NCBI GenBank assembly: GCA_030695415.1
Contig: JAUYQZ010000001.1
Location: forward strand, 62,001 to 126,000
Source of the DNA: Hylemonella sp.
GTDB lineage: Bacteria; Pseudomonadota; Gammaproteobacteria; Burkholderiales; Burkholderiaceae_C
Length of the DNA: 64,000 nucleotides
Reading direction: 5' to 3'
Position 1 is the first letter of the stretch; every line of letters starts with the position of its first letter. This document shows, piece after piece, positions 50,125 to 59,187 of this stretch. A model generated the notes under the pieces. It saw only the letters and a program-made list of their open reading frames with translations, had not been told where the DNA came from and did not search any database. A program made the position numbers and the translations under genes.

Positions 50125-52083
50125 ATGTCAGCCAACCCCGAATCCGTCAGCGTCCAGCCCCTCAACTTCAGGCGCTACAAGGACGGCGACAACAAGCCGC
50201 GTCCCTGGCAGCAGCAGATCTTCAACGCCGACCACTCGCACAAGTGCCCGACCTACATCCAGAGCACGCCGCCCTGCCAGGGCAGTTGCCCCTCGGGCGA
50301 GGACATCCGCGGCTACCTGAACATCGTGCGCGGCGTCGAGAAGCCGCCGGCCGGCATGAAGTGGCAGGAATACGCCTTCCGCCGCCTGACCGAGGCCAAC
50401 CCCTTCCCCTCCGTGATGGGCCGCGTCTGCCCGGCGCCCTGTGAATCGGGCTGCAACCGCAACCAGGTGGAAGATTTCGTCGGCATCAACTCGGTCGAGC
50501 ACTTCCTCGGCGAATACGCGATCACCAACAAGCTGGCCTTCAAGGCCCCCGACTTCACCACCGGCAAGAAAGTGGCGGTCATCGGCGGCGGCCCGGCCGG
50601 CCTGTCGGTGGCCTACCAGCTCGCCCTCAAGGGCCACGCGGTCACCATCTTCGACGAGCGCGAGGAGCTCGGCGGCATGATGCGCTACGGCATCCCGGGC
50701 TTTCGCACGCCGCGCGAGGTGCTGGACGCCGAGATCCAGCGCATCCTGGACCTGGGCGTCACGGCACGCATGAAGACGCGCATCGGCACCGACATCACCA
50801 TGGAGCAGATCCACAAGGATTTCGACGCGGTGTTCCTGGGCATGGGCGCCCAGTCGGGCCGCCCGCTGCCGGTGGAGGGCGCCGAAGCCCCCAACTGCGT
50901 GACGGCCACTTCCTTCCTCAAGGCCTTCAACGACGGCCGCCTGCGCCATGTGGGCAAGCGCGTGGTGGTGGTCGGCGGCGGTGACACCTCCATCGACGTG
51001 GCCACGGTGGCCCGCCGCCTGGGGCACATCGACAAGATCAACCCCAGCGACCGCCCCGAGCACGCCATTGCCGGCACCGTGGCGCACGACGTCGCCGCGG
51101 TCTCGGCCAAGCAGGGCGCCGAGGTGACGCTGACCTCCATCTTCGCCGTGGACAAGATGCAGGCCTCCAGACACGAGGTCGAGCACGCCCTGTCCGAAGG
51201 CATCGCCATCCGCGGCGGCTACGCGCCGGTGGCCGTGGTGCGCGGCCCGGACGGCCGCGCCACCGCCCTGCGCGTGATCCGCTGCGAGGCCAAGATCGTT
51301 GGCGGCAAGCTGGAGATCAAGAACATCGAAGGCTCGGAAGAAGACATCCCGGCCGACCTGATCGTCTCGGCCATCGGCCAGGCCGTGGACTTCACCGGCC
51401 TGGAAATGTTCAACAACGGCAAGGGCGCGGTGCCAGCCGACAAGAACTACCAGGTGCAGGGCCACACCGGCGTGTTTGCCGGTGGCGACATCATCCGCCC
51501 GCACCTGCTCACCACGGCCATCGGCCACGGCGCGATTGCAGCCGACGGCATCGACCGCTTCCTCGGCGGCGAGGCGCTGGAAAAGCGCCCGAAGATCGAC
51601 GTGCATGCCTTCGACCTCACGCGCAAGATGATCGAGAAGGGCCTGACCATCAGCGATGTGCACGAGCCCATCCGTGGCACCGACAGCAGCAACGTGGCCA
51701 TCCACAACTACGACGACCGATCCAGCCGCTACGTCATCTCGCACAAGGAACTGTTCCTCGGCCACTTCCCGTTCACGCCGCGCAACAAGCGCACCATCAC
51801 CAACCTCACGGCCGAGGAGGCCCTGGGCAACTTCGACGAACGCCTGCAGGCCCTGGTGGAAGCCCAGGCCCAGTCCGAGGCCAAGCGCTGCATGAGCTGC
51901 GGCCAGTGCTTCGAATGCGACAACTGCGTGGTCTACTGCCCGCAGACCGCGGTGTTCAAGGTCAAGAAGAACCAGTCGACCACCGGCCGCTACGTGGACA
52001 CCGACTACAACAAGTGCATCGGCTGCCACATCTGCCAGGACGTCTGCCCGACCGGCTACATCCAGATGGGACTGGGCGAATGA
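50125..52083 (+). CDS. dsrL: DsrL, NAD(P)H-dependent flavoprotein reductase
   Basis: A 652-residue iron-sulfur flavoprotein of the GltB-small-subunit type that exchanges electrons between NAD(H) and the Dsr reaction. Order: N-terminal Cys cluster (CPAPCESGC), FAD Rossmann VIGGGPAGLS (about 152-161), NAD Rossmann VVGGGDTSIDVA, and two C-terminal 4Fe-4S motifs (CMSCGQC..., CIGCHICQDVCP). Full-length DsrL with the C-terminal clusters is typical of sulfur oxidisers. GGAGA precedes the ATG. Its stop overlaps dsrJ. Confidence 0.96.
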   Translation: MSANPESVSVQPLNFRRYKDGDNKPRPWQQQIFNADHSHKCPTYIQSTPPCQGSCPSGEDIRGYLNIVRGVEKPPAGMKWQEYAFRRLTEANPFPSVMGRVCPAPCESGCNRNQVEDFVGINSVEHFLGEYAITNKLAFKAPDFTTGKKVAVIGGGPAGLSVAYQLALKGHAVTIFDEREELGGMMRYGIPGFRTPREVLDAEIQRILDLGVTARMKTRIGTDITMEQIHKDFDAVFLGMGAQSGRPLPVEGAEAPNCVTATSFLKAFNDGRLRHVGKRVVVVGGGDTSIDVATVARRLGHIDKINPSDRPEHAIAGTVAHDVAAVSAKQGAEVTLTSIFAVDKMQASRHEVEHALSEGIAIRGGYAPVAVVRGPDGRATALRVIRCEAKIVGGKLEIKNIEGSEEDIPADLIVSAIGQAVDFTGLEMFNNGKGAVPADKNYQVQGHTGVFAGGDIIRPHLLTTAIGHGAIAADGIDRFLGGEALEKRPKIDVHAFDLTRKMIEKGLTISDVHEPIRGTDSSNVAIHNYDDRSSRYVISHKELFLGHFPFTPRNKRTITNLTAEEALGNFDERLQALVEAQAQSEAKRCMSCGQCFECDNCVVYCPQTAVFKVKKNQSTTGRYVDTDYNKCIGCHICQDVCPTGYIQMGLGE

Positions 52084-52544
52084 AACTGCGCTTCCTTGCC
52101 CTCTTGCTGCTGGCCTTGGGTCTGTCGGTTCACGCGGCCGATCAAGCCGGCAAGACCTCGCGCGTGCCCAAGCCGGTCATCGAAGCGGCCAAGGGCGGGC
52201 AGTGCGTGGAGCCTGCCGACGATATGCGGCGCAACCACATGAAGTACCTCCAGCACCAGCGTGACGACACCGTGCATGGCGGCATCCGTGGCGCCAGGCA
52301 CAGTCTGAAGGCCTGCATCGAGTGCCATGCCAGCCCGGCCACCAACAGCGTGACGGCCGCGCCGACCAACTTCTGCATCAGCTGCCACAGCTACACCGCG
52401 GTCAAGGTCGACTGCTTCGGGTGCCACGCCACCCAGCCGGCCAAGGGCGCCACTTCCTTCCACCCGCTGGTCCACCCCACGGGCGCCACCGCCGCGCTGA
52501 GCCGGCAGATGCGCCAGCTGGCCAGCCCCCACAAGCAACCCTGA
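52080..52544 (+). CDS. dsrJ: DsrJ, triheme periplasmic cytochrome c
   Basis: A 154-residue exported cytochrome. A Sec signal peptide (about 1-20, cleaved near VHA/AD) is followed by three CxxCH sites: CIECH, CISCH and CFGCH. DsrJ haems include one with unusual His/Cys ligation; CVEPADD contributes a candidate Cys. ATG overlaps the dsrL stop (ATGA). Confidence 0.95.
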   Translation: MKLRFLALLLLALGLSVHAADQAGKTSRVPKPVIEAAKGGQCVEPADDMRRNHMKYLQHQRDDTVHGGIRGARHSLKACIECHASPATNSVTAAPTNFCISCHSYTAVKVDCFGCHATQPAKGATSFHPLVHPTGATAALSRQMRQLASPHKQP

Positions 52545-52555
52545 AGACGGCCGCC

Positions 52556-53368
52556 ATGAAACCGGAGACCTCCACCCCCTGCTCCTGCGGATCCGGCTCT
52601 GGCTCCTCCTGCCAGGGTGAGACCCAGAAGGCACGCCGCGGCTTCCTGGGCGTGGCCGCTGCCGGCCTGGCCGGCATCATGCTCGCGCCCGGCGTGCGCC
52701 TGATCGAAGTGGCGCAGGCCGCCACGCCCGGCGGCGCCAACGCGGCCGCAACGGCCGGCGCCAGCCCCAAGGTGCGCTGGGGCATGCTGGTCGATACCAA
52801 CAAGTGCACGCCCGGCTGCAATGCCTGCGTCAGCGCCTGCCAGACCGAAAACGGCCTGCCCGTGAAACCGGGGCCGACCGACGCGCAGTGGATCCGCAAG
52901 ATCGAGATCAAGGAAGTCAGGACCGGCAAGAGCCACTCGCTGCCCGTGATGTGCCAGCACTGCGCCGAGCCACCCTGCGTGGACGTCTGCCCCACCGGCG
53001 CATCGTTCAAGCGCGCCGACGGCATCGTGCTGGTCGACAAGCACATCTGCATCGGCTGCCGCTACTGCGTGATGGCCTGCCCCTACAAGGCGCGCTCCTT
53101 CATCCACGAACCCGTCACCAACCAGAAGCCCGACGTGCCGCGCGGCATGGGCACGGTGGAAGGCTGCACGATGTGCGTGCACAAGGTGGACAAGGGTGAG
53201 AACCCCGCCTGCATGACGGCCTGCGCTGCCGCCGGTTTTGGTGCCATCGCCTTCGGCGACCTCAATGACCCCAACAGCGACATCTCCAAGCGCGTGGCGC
53301 AGTACAGCACGCGCCAGCTGCGCGAGGACCTGCACCTCGACACCGGCGTGCGTTACCAGGGACTTTGA
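52556..53368 (+). CDS. dsrO: DsrO, periplasmic ferredoxin-like subunit
   Basis: A 270-residue protein with a Tat-type signal (KARRGFLGVAAAGLAG, about 27-42) behind an unusual Ser/Gly/Cys-rich head (CSCGSGSGSSCQ). Several 4Fe-4S motifs are present: CTPGCNACVSACQ, CQHCAEPPCVDVCP, CIGCRYCVMACP and CTMCVHKV. It couples DsrJ to DsrP in the periplasm. Confidence 0.95.
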   Translation: MKPETSTPCSCGSGSGSSCQGETQKARRGFLGVAAAGLAGIMLAPGVRLIEVAQAATPGGANAAATAGASPKVRWGMLVDTNKCTPGCNACVSACQTENGLPVKPGPTDAQWIRKIEIKEVRTGKSHSLPVMCQHCAEPPCVDVCPTGASFKRADGIVLVDKHICIGCRYCVMACPYKARSFIHEPVTNQKPDVPRGMGTVEGCTMCVHKVDKGENPACMTACAAAGFGAIAFGDLNDPNSDISKRVAQYSTRQLREDLHLDTGVRYQGL

Positions 53369-53370
53369 AG

Positions 53371-54582
53371 ATGAAGATTTCCTTGCGTCAACTCGAAGGC
53401 CGCAGCGCCGGCTACTGGGCCCTGGTGGCCGTGCTGGCCGCGGTCAGCGGCATCGGCCTGCTGGCAGCCTGGACCATGGAGCACCACGGCCACATCATCA
53501 CCGGCATGAACAACCAGATCGTCTGGGGCATTCCGCACGTCTTCGCCGTGTTCCTGGTGGTGGCCGCCTCGGGCGCGCTCAACGTCGCCTCCATGGCCTC
53601 GGTCTTCGGCAAGACGGCCTACAAGCCGCTGGCACCGCTCTCGGCCCTGCTCGCCATCGCCCTGCTGGCCGGTGGCCTGGCCGTGCTCATGCTCGACCTG
53701 GGCCGCCCCGACCGCCTGATCGTGGCCATGACCTACTACAACTTCAAGTCCATCTTCGCGTGGAACGTGGTGCTCTACTCCGGCTTCATGGGCCTGGTGG
53801 TGGCCTACCTCTGGACCATGATGGAGCATCGCATGAACGCGTACTCCACCTACGCGGGTCTGGCAGCCTTTGTCTGGCGCCTGCTGCTCACCACCGGTAC
53901 CGGCTCCATCTTCGGCTTCCTGATCGGTCGCCAGGCCTTCGGCTCGGCGCTGATGGGCCCCATGTTCATCGTCTACTCGCTGTCCTACGGCCTGGCCGTC
54001 TTCCTGCTGGTGTTGCTGGCCGTCAGCCGCTGGACGGATCGCCCCCTGGAAGCCGCCATGCAGGCGCGCCTGACGCGGCTGCTCGCCGTCTTCGTCGCCT
54101 GCGCCGCCTACTTCGTGCTGGTCTACCACCTGACCAACCTCTACTTCGCCCGCCAGCACGGGCTGGAGCGTTTCCTGCTGCTCGACGGCGGCGTCTACAC
54201 CCGGCTGTTCTGGCTGGGCCAGCTGGGCGTGGGCAGCCTCTTGCCGCTGGTGCTGCTGCTCACCCCCCGCACGCGCAACTCGCGCGCCATGCTGGTGCTG
54301 GCCGCGCTCGCCATCATCGCCGGCGGCCTGGCCCAGATGTACGTCACCATCATCGGTGGCCAGGCCTACCCGCTGCAGATCTTCCCCGGCTACGAGGTGA
54401 GCAGCAGCTTCTACGACGGCGTGGTCGGCAGCTACACCCCCAGCCTGCCCGAGTGGCTGCTGGGCCTGGGCGGCGTCGGCATGGCCGGCATCATCGTGGT
54501 GCTGGCGCTCAAGTGGCTGGCCTTCCTGCCGCAGCGCCTGGACCAGTTCCCGCCGGACCAGGTCGGCACCACGGCACATTGA
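53371..54582 (+). CDS. dsrP: DsrP, NrfD-family membrane subunit
   Basis: A 403-residue integral membrane protein with about ten transmembrane segments, the quinone-interacting partner of DsrO. Typical pieces are NNQIVWGIPHVFAVFL, NFKSIFAWNVVLY and YPLQIFPGYE near the C-terminus. I chose ATG 53371; a TTG six bases upstream overlaps dsrO. Confidence 0.95.
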   Translation: MKISLRQLEGRSAGYWALVAVLAAVSGIGLLAAWTMEHHGHIITGMNNQIVWGIPHVFAVFLVVAASGALNVASMASVFGKTAYKPLAPLSALLAIALLAGGLAVLMLDLGRPDRLIVAMTYYNFKSIFAWNVVLYSGFMGLVVAYLWTMMEHRMNAYSTYAGLAAFVWRLLLTTGTGSIFGFLIGRQAFGSALMGPMFIVYSLSYGLAVFLLVLLAVSRWTDRPLEAAMQARLTRLLAVFVACAAYFVLVYHLTNLYFARQHGLERFLLLDGGVYTRLFWLGQLGVGSLLPLVLLLTPRTRNSRAMLVLAALAIIAGGLAQMYVTIIGGQAYPLQIFPGYEVSSSFYDGVVGSYTPSLPEWLLGLGGVGMAGIIVVLALKWLAFLPQRLDQFPPDQVGTTAH

Positions 54583-54595
54583 AGCGGACCGCGTG

Positions 54596-56047
54596 ATGAA
54601 CCGCCTGCTCGTCTCGGCTGCACACAAGTCGTCGGGCAAGACCACGGTCACGCTCGGCCTGTGCGCCGCGCTCAGCGCGCAGGGCCAGCGCGTTCAGCCC
54701 TTCAAGAAGGGGCCCGACTACATCGACCCCATGTGGCTGGCCCAGGCCAGCCGACGCCCCTGCTACAACCTCGACCCCTACCTGATGAGCAGCGCGCAGA
54801 TCCGTGCGCTGTTCGGCCAGCACGCCCGGCACGCCGACATCAGCATCGTGGAAGGCAACAAGGGCCTGTACGACGGCCTGGCGCTGGACGGCAGCAACAG
54901 CAACGCCGCCCTGGCCCACCTGCTGGAGTTGCCGGTGCTGCTGGTGATCGACGCGCGCGGCATGACCCGCGGCATCGCCCCGCTGATCCTGGGCTACCAG
55001 GCCTTTGACAAGAACTTGCGCATCGGCGGCGTCATCCTCAACCGCGTGGGGGGCAGCCGGCACGAGGGCAAGCTGCGCGCGGTGATCGAACACTACACGG
55101 ATGTGCCGGTGCTGGGCGCCATCGCCGAAGACGAGGAACTGGCCGTGGCCGAACGCCACCTCGGGCTCATGCCCAGCAGCGAACACGCCGACGCGCAGCA
55201 GCAGGTGCAGCGCATCGGCGCGCGCATCGCCGCGCAGGTGGACCTGGCGGCCGTGCGCGCGCTGGCCGCCAGCGCCCCGCGTTTCACGCCCGAGCCCGTG
55301 AATACCTCCGTTCGCCCTGAGCTTGTCGAAGGGCTTCGACAGGCTCAGCCCGAACGGAAAGACATCGTGCGCATCGCCATCGCGCGCGACCAGGCCTTCG
55401 GCTTCTACTACCCCGACGACCTGCAGGCGCTCGAAGCCGCCGGCGCCGACTTGCTGCCCTTCGACACCCTGCGCGACGCCGCCCTGCCGCCCGCCATCGA
55501 CGGCCTCTTCATCGGCGGCGGCTTCCCCGAACTCTTCCTGCCGCAGCTGCAGGGCAATGCCGCGCTGCGCGCGCAGATTGCCGACGTGATCGAGGCTGGC
55601 CTGCCCGTCTATGCCGAGTGCGGCGGCCTCATGTACCTGGCCCGCTCCATCACCTACCAGGGCCAGACCGGCCGCATGGTGGGCGCGATTCCCGGCGACG
55701 TCGTCATGCACAAGAAGCCGGTAGGCCGCGGCTACGTCAACCTGGCCGCCAGCGCCGCCATGCCCTGGCCCGGCCTGCAGGGCCGGGAAGTGCGTGGTCA
55801 CGAATTCCACTACTCCTCCATCGAGGGCCTGCCCACCGGTCTGCCCCATGCATGGCGCGTGACACGCGGCCACGGTATCGACGGCCAGGTCGATGGCCTG
55901 GTGCATCGCAAGGTGCTGGCCGGCTACGCCCACCTGCGCAGCCTGGACGCCGATGGCTGGGCCCCCGCCTTTGTCGATTTCGTGCGCCGCAGCCGCGACG
56001 CCGCCCGTGGCGCCGCCCAGCCCGAAGTTGCAGGAGTGGCCCCATGA
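54596..56047 (+). CDS. dsrN: DsrN, CobB/CbiA-type amidase for sirohaem amide
   Basis: Glutamine amidotransferase resembling cobyrinic acid a,c-diamide synthase. In the Dsr pathway it forms the sirohaem amide cofactor of DsrAB. It has the P-loop-like AAHKSSGKTTVTLGL near the N-terminus and the amidotransferase Cys in YAECGGLMYL, with a C-terminal HEFHYS. It is 483 residues. An in-frame palindromic repeat (55308-55357) is inserted at about residues 238-254, between the two domains. ATG 54596; GTG one codon earlier. Confidence 0.93.
   Translation: MNRLLVSAAHKSSGKTTVTLGLCAALSAQGQRVQPFKKGPDYIDPMWLAQASRRPCYNLDPYLMSSAQIRALFGQHARHADISIVEGNKGLYDGLALDGSNSNAALAHLLELPVLLVIDARGMTRGIAPLILGYQAFDKNLRIGGVILNRVGGSRHEGKLRAVIEHYTDVPVLGAIAEDEELAVAERHLGLMPSSEHADAQQQVQRIGARIAAQVDLAAVRALAASAPRFTPEPVNTSVRPELVEGLRQAQPERKDIVRIAIARDQAFGFYYPDDLQALEAAGADLLPFDTLRDAALPPAIDGLFIGGGFPELFLPQLQGNAALRAQIADVIEAGLPVYAECGGLMYLARSITYQGQTGRMVGAIPGDVVMHKKPVGRGYVNLAASAAMPWPGLQGREVRGHEFHYSSIEGLPTGLPHAWRVTRGHGIDGQVDGLVHRKVLAGYAHLRSLDADGWAPAFVDFVRRSRDAARGAAQPEVAGVAP
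55308..55357. repeat. REP-like palindrome inserted inside dsrN
   Basis: Bases 55308-55331 pair with 55334-55357 (24 bp, two mismatches and one G-T pair) around GG. It begins CCGTTCGCCCTGAGC and its right arm ends in CCCGAACGG. It is the widespread TTCGCCCTGAGCTTGTCGAA-type proteobacterial repeat and keeps the frame open. Confidence 0.85.
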
Positions 56048-56421
56048 CCGAGACACCCGACCCCATCGCCACGGATGTATTCACCCGCGAACTGATGGTG
56101 CAAGGCCGGCCCGTGCTGACCGACTCCGAAGGCTATCTGCGCCACCTGGGCGACTGGTCCGAGGACTTCGTGCGCGCCCTCGCAGCCCATGAGGAACTGA
56201 CCCTGACCGCCGAGCACTGGGCCATCATCCGCTACCTGCGCGAGTACTATGCGGAGCATGGTGTGCAGGCGCAGGTGCGCGTCATGATCAAGCATTTCAC
56301 CGAACTCTGGGGCCCCGGGCGCGGCAACAACCACTACCTGCATGAACTGTTCCCGCGCGGCGGCCCGCAAAAGCAGGGCAACCGGCTGGCCGGCCTCTTG
56401 CGGACCAAGGGCGAACACTGA
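56044..56421 (+). CDS. Third DsrC/TusE-family paralogue, without C-terminal cysteines
   Basis: A 125-residue DsrC-fold protein: PVLTDSEGYLRHLGDWSEDFVRALAAHEELTLTAEHWAIIRYLREYYAEHG, then HYLHELFPRGG and a C-terminus NRLAGLLRTKGEH with neither conserved Cys. Its N-terminal extension (about 15 residues) is longer than DsrC. It overlaps the dsrN stop (ATGA), so it is in the dsr operon. A regulatory (RspA-like) role is inferred. Confidence 0.8.
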   Translation: MTETPDPIATDVFTRELMVQGRPVLTDSEGYLRHLGDWSEDFVRALAAHEELTLTAEHWAIIRYLREYYAEHGVQAQVRVMIKHFTELWGPGRGNNHYLHELFPRGGPQKQGNRLAGLLRTKGEH

Positions 56422-56447
56422 TACACACCTGACGAGGAGCCAACACC

Positions 56448-56846
56448 ATGTTCACACTGACCAGCGCCGCGGCGCAACAGATTGCACAAGCTGCCCAGGA
56501 CAGCGGCGCGCAGGACGCCGTGCTGCGCGTGGCCGCCCGGCGCGAGCCCGACGGCGCCATCGGCTACGGCATGGGCTTTGACGACGTCGGCGAAGGCGAC
56601 ATGCGCCTGCAGATCCAGGACGTGCACATCGTCATCGCCCCGCACCATGCCGAGCTGCTGGAAGACACCACGCTCGACTTCGTCGAACTCGAGCCCGGCC
56701 AGTACAACTTCATCTTCGTCCAGCAGGAAGCGGAGACCGCGGGCAGCAGCGCTGGCGGCTGCGGCACCGGGGGCTGTGGCAGCGGCGGCTGCGGCACAGG
56801 TGGTGGTGGTGGTGGCGGTTGCGGCAGCAAGGGAGGTGCCCATTGA
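56448..56846 (+). CDS. dsrR: DsrR, A-type (IscA-like) protein with Cys/Gly tail
   Basis: A 132-residue protein of the IscA fold, needed for Dsr function in relatives. Residues 1-100 are IscA-like (FTLTSAAAQQIAQAA; GYGMGFDDV) without the three IscA cysteines, as in known DsrR. The last about 32 residues are a Gly/Ser/Cys tail, GGCGTGGCGSGGCG then a Gly run and CGSKGG, with four Cys. The tail might bind a metal. It overlaps the methyltransferase start. Confidence 0.85.
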   Translation: MFTLTSAAAQQIAQAAQDSGAQDAVLRVAARREPDGAIGYGMGFDDVGEGDMRLQIQDVHIVIAPHHAELLEDTTLDFVELEPGQYNFIFVQQEAETAGSSAGGCGTGGCGSGGCGTGGGGGGGCGSKGGAH

Positions 56847-57691
56847 ACTCGCATCACATCACCGGCGCCCCGCGCGGCCGCGTCTACCTGGTGGGCGCCG
56901 GCCCGGGCGACCCGGAGCTGCTCACGCTCAAGGCCGTGCGCCTGCTGGAGCAAGCCGACGCCATCGTCTATGACAACCTGGTCTCCAGCGGCGTGCTGGA
57001 GTTTGCCCGCCCCGAGGCCCAGCGCATCTACGCCGGCAAGCGCCGCAACGAGCACACCATGCGCCAGGAGCAGATCAACGCGGTTCTTGTGCAGCTGGCG
57101 CGCGAAGGCAAGCAGGTGGTGCGCCTCAAGGGCGGCGACCCCTTCGTCTTCGGCCGCGGCGGCGAGGAAATGCAGGAACTGGCCGCGCACGGCGTGGACT
57201 TCGAAGTCGTGCCCGGCGTCACGGCCGCCTGTGGCGTGGCCAGCTACGCCGGCATCCCGCTCACGCACCGCGACCACGCGCAGGTGGCCATGTTCGTCAC
57301 CGGGCATTTGAAAGAAGGCAGCGTTGCCGACCTGGATTGGCCCGCCCTGGTGCGCCCCCGGCAGACCGTGGTGATCTACATGGGCCTCAACGCCCTGCCC
57401 GAGATCTGCCGCCAGCTCATGGCGCACGGCGCCCCGGCCACGCGGCCCATCGCCGCGGTACAGCACGGCACCCTGGCCACGCAGCAAGTGCTCACCGGCA
57501 CCCTGGCCGACCTGCCGGCCAAGGTAGCCAGCAGCGGCTTCACCTCACCCAGCCTCCTGATCGTGGGCGACGTGGTCAAGCTGCACGGCAGCCTGCACTG
57601 GTTCGACCCCCTGACCGGCGACGCCAGCACCCTGTCGCACGCGCACGACGTGCCGGTGGATCTGCCGATCAATTCGGCGGCGGCGAACTGA
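56843..57691 (+). CDS. cobA: Uroporphyrinogen-III C-methyltransferase
   Basis: SAM-dependent enzyme of the sirohaem pathway, making precorrin-2 for the DsrAB cofactor. Signatures are VYLVGAGPGDPELLTLKA, RLKGGDPFVFGRGGEE and PGVTAACGVASYAGIPLTHR. It is 282 residues. Translation seems to begin at TTG 56843 overlapping the dsrR stop, since no ATG lies in position. A dedicated dehydrogenase or chelatase (as in CysG) is not present here. Confidence 0.9.
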   Translation: MNSHHITGAPRGRVYLVGAGPGDPELLTLKAVRLLEQADAIVYDNLVSSGVLEFARPEAQRIYAGKRRNEHTMRQEQINAVLVQLAREGKQVVRLKGGDPFVFGRGGEEMQELAAHGVDFEVVPGVTAACGVASYAGIPLTHRDHAQVAMFVTGHLKEGSVADLDWPALVRPRQTVVIYMGLNALPEICRQLMAHGAPATRPIAAVQHGTLATQQVLTGTLADLPAKVASSGFTSPSLLIVGDVVKLHGSLHWFDPLTGDASTLSHAHDVPVDLPINSAAAN

Positions 57692-57738
57692 GTCGCTTCA
57701 ACGTTCGAGCCAAGGCGGCACCGATGGTGGGATGCCAA

Positions 57739-57780
57739 GCCTCGGCCACAGAAAATGTACAGCGTATCTGTGACTGAGGC
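57739..57780. terminator. 14-bp hairpin after the dsr operon
   Basis: Bases 57739-57752 pair with 57767-57780 (two G-T pairs) around a 14-nt loop, 48 bp after the methyltransferase stop. No clear T-run follows, so it is a weak or processing-type terminator at best. CGGG-TAG-CCCG follows at 57781-57791. Confidence 0.45.
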
Positions 57781-57816
57781 CGGGTAGCCCGCCCTCGGGG
57801 CACGCCTTGAGAGGGC

Positions 57817-58284
57817 TTAGGCAGCAACCCGCAGAGGATATGTCCGCAGGTGCGCCTTCAGCTTAGGGAAGAGCTGGTCAACAAGCTCCGTAAGCTTCGG
57901 CTCGGTCTTGATGAACTTGTTCATGTTTCCCCCACCAGACAGCGAGTCGTATACCGCGCGCCCCGCCTCCTTGCCATCTGCCCAGATCCGCAGGTCTGCT
58001 CGGGCCAGGTAGATTGCAAGGTCCCACCGATAGATTGCCTCGTAAGTGGCGACGAGTGGGCATGACGTGCTGGGAGATTTGTCCGGGAGAGTGCGAACCT
58101 TGAAGCCCTTCTTCTCAAGCACGCGTAGATAGACGTCATGGAACCCGCCCTGTACTACCTCGTCATTTCGGACGAGGCAGAGTTCCTGGGCGCGCTGATC
58201 AATGCCTGAGGGAGTTATTTCTTGGGTGATGGCGCATCCAGACATTGCGACTGCCAAAGCTACAACAAGGGTTCGATACTTCAT
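57817..58284 (-). CDS. Lipoprotein resembling the Sbal_3080 family
   Basis: A 155-residue lipoprotein with signal MKYRTLVVALAVAMSGC (lipobox AMSGC). Mature segments CLVRNDEV, GFHDVYLRVLEKKGFKVRTLP and YRWDLAIYLARADLRIWADG, then GGGNMNKFIKTEPKLTELVDQLF, match what I recall of Sbal_3080-type lipoproteins of unknown function. It is divergent from nothing relevant and convergent with the dsr operon. Confidence 0.75.
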   Translation of the reverse strand: MKYRTLVVALAVAMSGCAITQEITPSGIDQRAQELCLVRNDEVVQGGFHDVYLRVLEKKGFKVRTLPDKSPSTSCPLVATYEAIYRWDLAIYLARADLRIWADGKEAGRAVYDSLSGGGNMNKFIKTEPKLTELVDQLFPKLKAHLRTYPLRVAA

Positions 58285-58497
58285 GGGCTCCTCCGATGAT
58301 GGACTGTGAAAACTGACGGCTCTTGCGGCCTAAGGTCATGTATGCCGCAAACGCTGCGGGTTAATCTGGCAAACACCGCAACATCCTATCGAGAGAGCCG
58401 TGACCAGACGATCCCCCAAAAGAGGGATAGAACAACACTTTTGGAGTTGCCGGGGCGGGATAGACAGGGGCGCATCGCCCCGCCGCAAGGAGGCCGC

Positions 58498-59187
58498 CTA
58501 CTTGCGCGACTCGCTGCCCGGCTGGCTGCCGTCCACCGACGTCCGGTGCTCGAAGGCAAACACCGCCGCCTCCACGCGCGAGCCGAGATCGAGCTTGGCC
58601 ATGATGTGGCGCACGTGCAGCTTCACGGTGTTGTGGCTGATCTCCAGCGCCTGCGCAATGACCTTGTTGCTCTTGCCGCGGGCCACGTGCTCCAGCACTT
58701 CACGCTCGCGCTCGGTCAGGCTGTCGACCAGGTCGCGCTTGACGCTGCCCTTCTGGCCCTGCTGCCACATCTGCGCCAGCTTCATGGCCATGCTGGGCGC
58801 CACCACCAGTTCGCCGCGCGCGGCATGGGCGATGGCCTCGATCACCTCGTCGGGCTCCATGTCCTTGAGCAGGTAGCCGCGCACGCCGGCGCGCAAGGCG
58901 CCGGCCAGGTCTTCCTCGGCGGTGCACATGGTCAGGATGACCACGGGCGTCTCGATGCCCTCGGCGCGCAGGGCACGCAGCACGCTCAGACCGTCGATGG
59001 GGCCCAGGCGCAGGTCCAGCAGCACGAGGTCGGGCTGGTGCTGGCGCACCAGGGCCACGGCCTCGTCCACCTTGCCGGTGTCGCCCAGCACCTGCATGCC
59101 GCCGCGTCCCCGCAGCAGATCGGCCAGGCCGCTGCGCAGCACGGCATGGTCGTCCACCAGCACCAGTCGCACCGCCGGCTGGGTCAT
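58498..59187 (-). CDS. NarL/FixJ-type response regulator
   Basis: A 229-residue regulator. The receiver domain has VDDHAVLRSG, the phospho-acceptor Asp in LVLLDLRLGPIDG, TMCTAEE and the Lys in LLKDM. The LuxR-type HTH is LTEREREVLEHVARGKSNKVIAQAL...TVKLHVRHIMAKL. ATG overlaps the kinase stop (ATGA). NarL-family proteins bind TACYYMT-like half-sites; TACCCAT occurs in the palindrome upstream of soeA. I infer it controls soe and dsr genes. Confidence 0.85.
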   Translation of the reverse strand: MTQPAVRLVLVDDHAVLRSGLADLLRGRGGMQVLGDTGKVDEAVALVRQHQPDLVLLDLRLGPIDGLSVLRALRAEGIETPVVILTMCTAEEDLAGALRAGVRGYLLKDMEPDEVIEAIAHAARGELVVAPSMAMKLAQMWQQGQKGSVKRDLVDSLTEREREVLEHVARGKSNKVIAQALEISHNTVKLHVRHIMAKLDLGSRVEAAVFAFEHRTSVDGSQPGSESRK

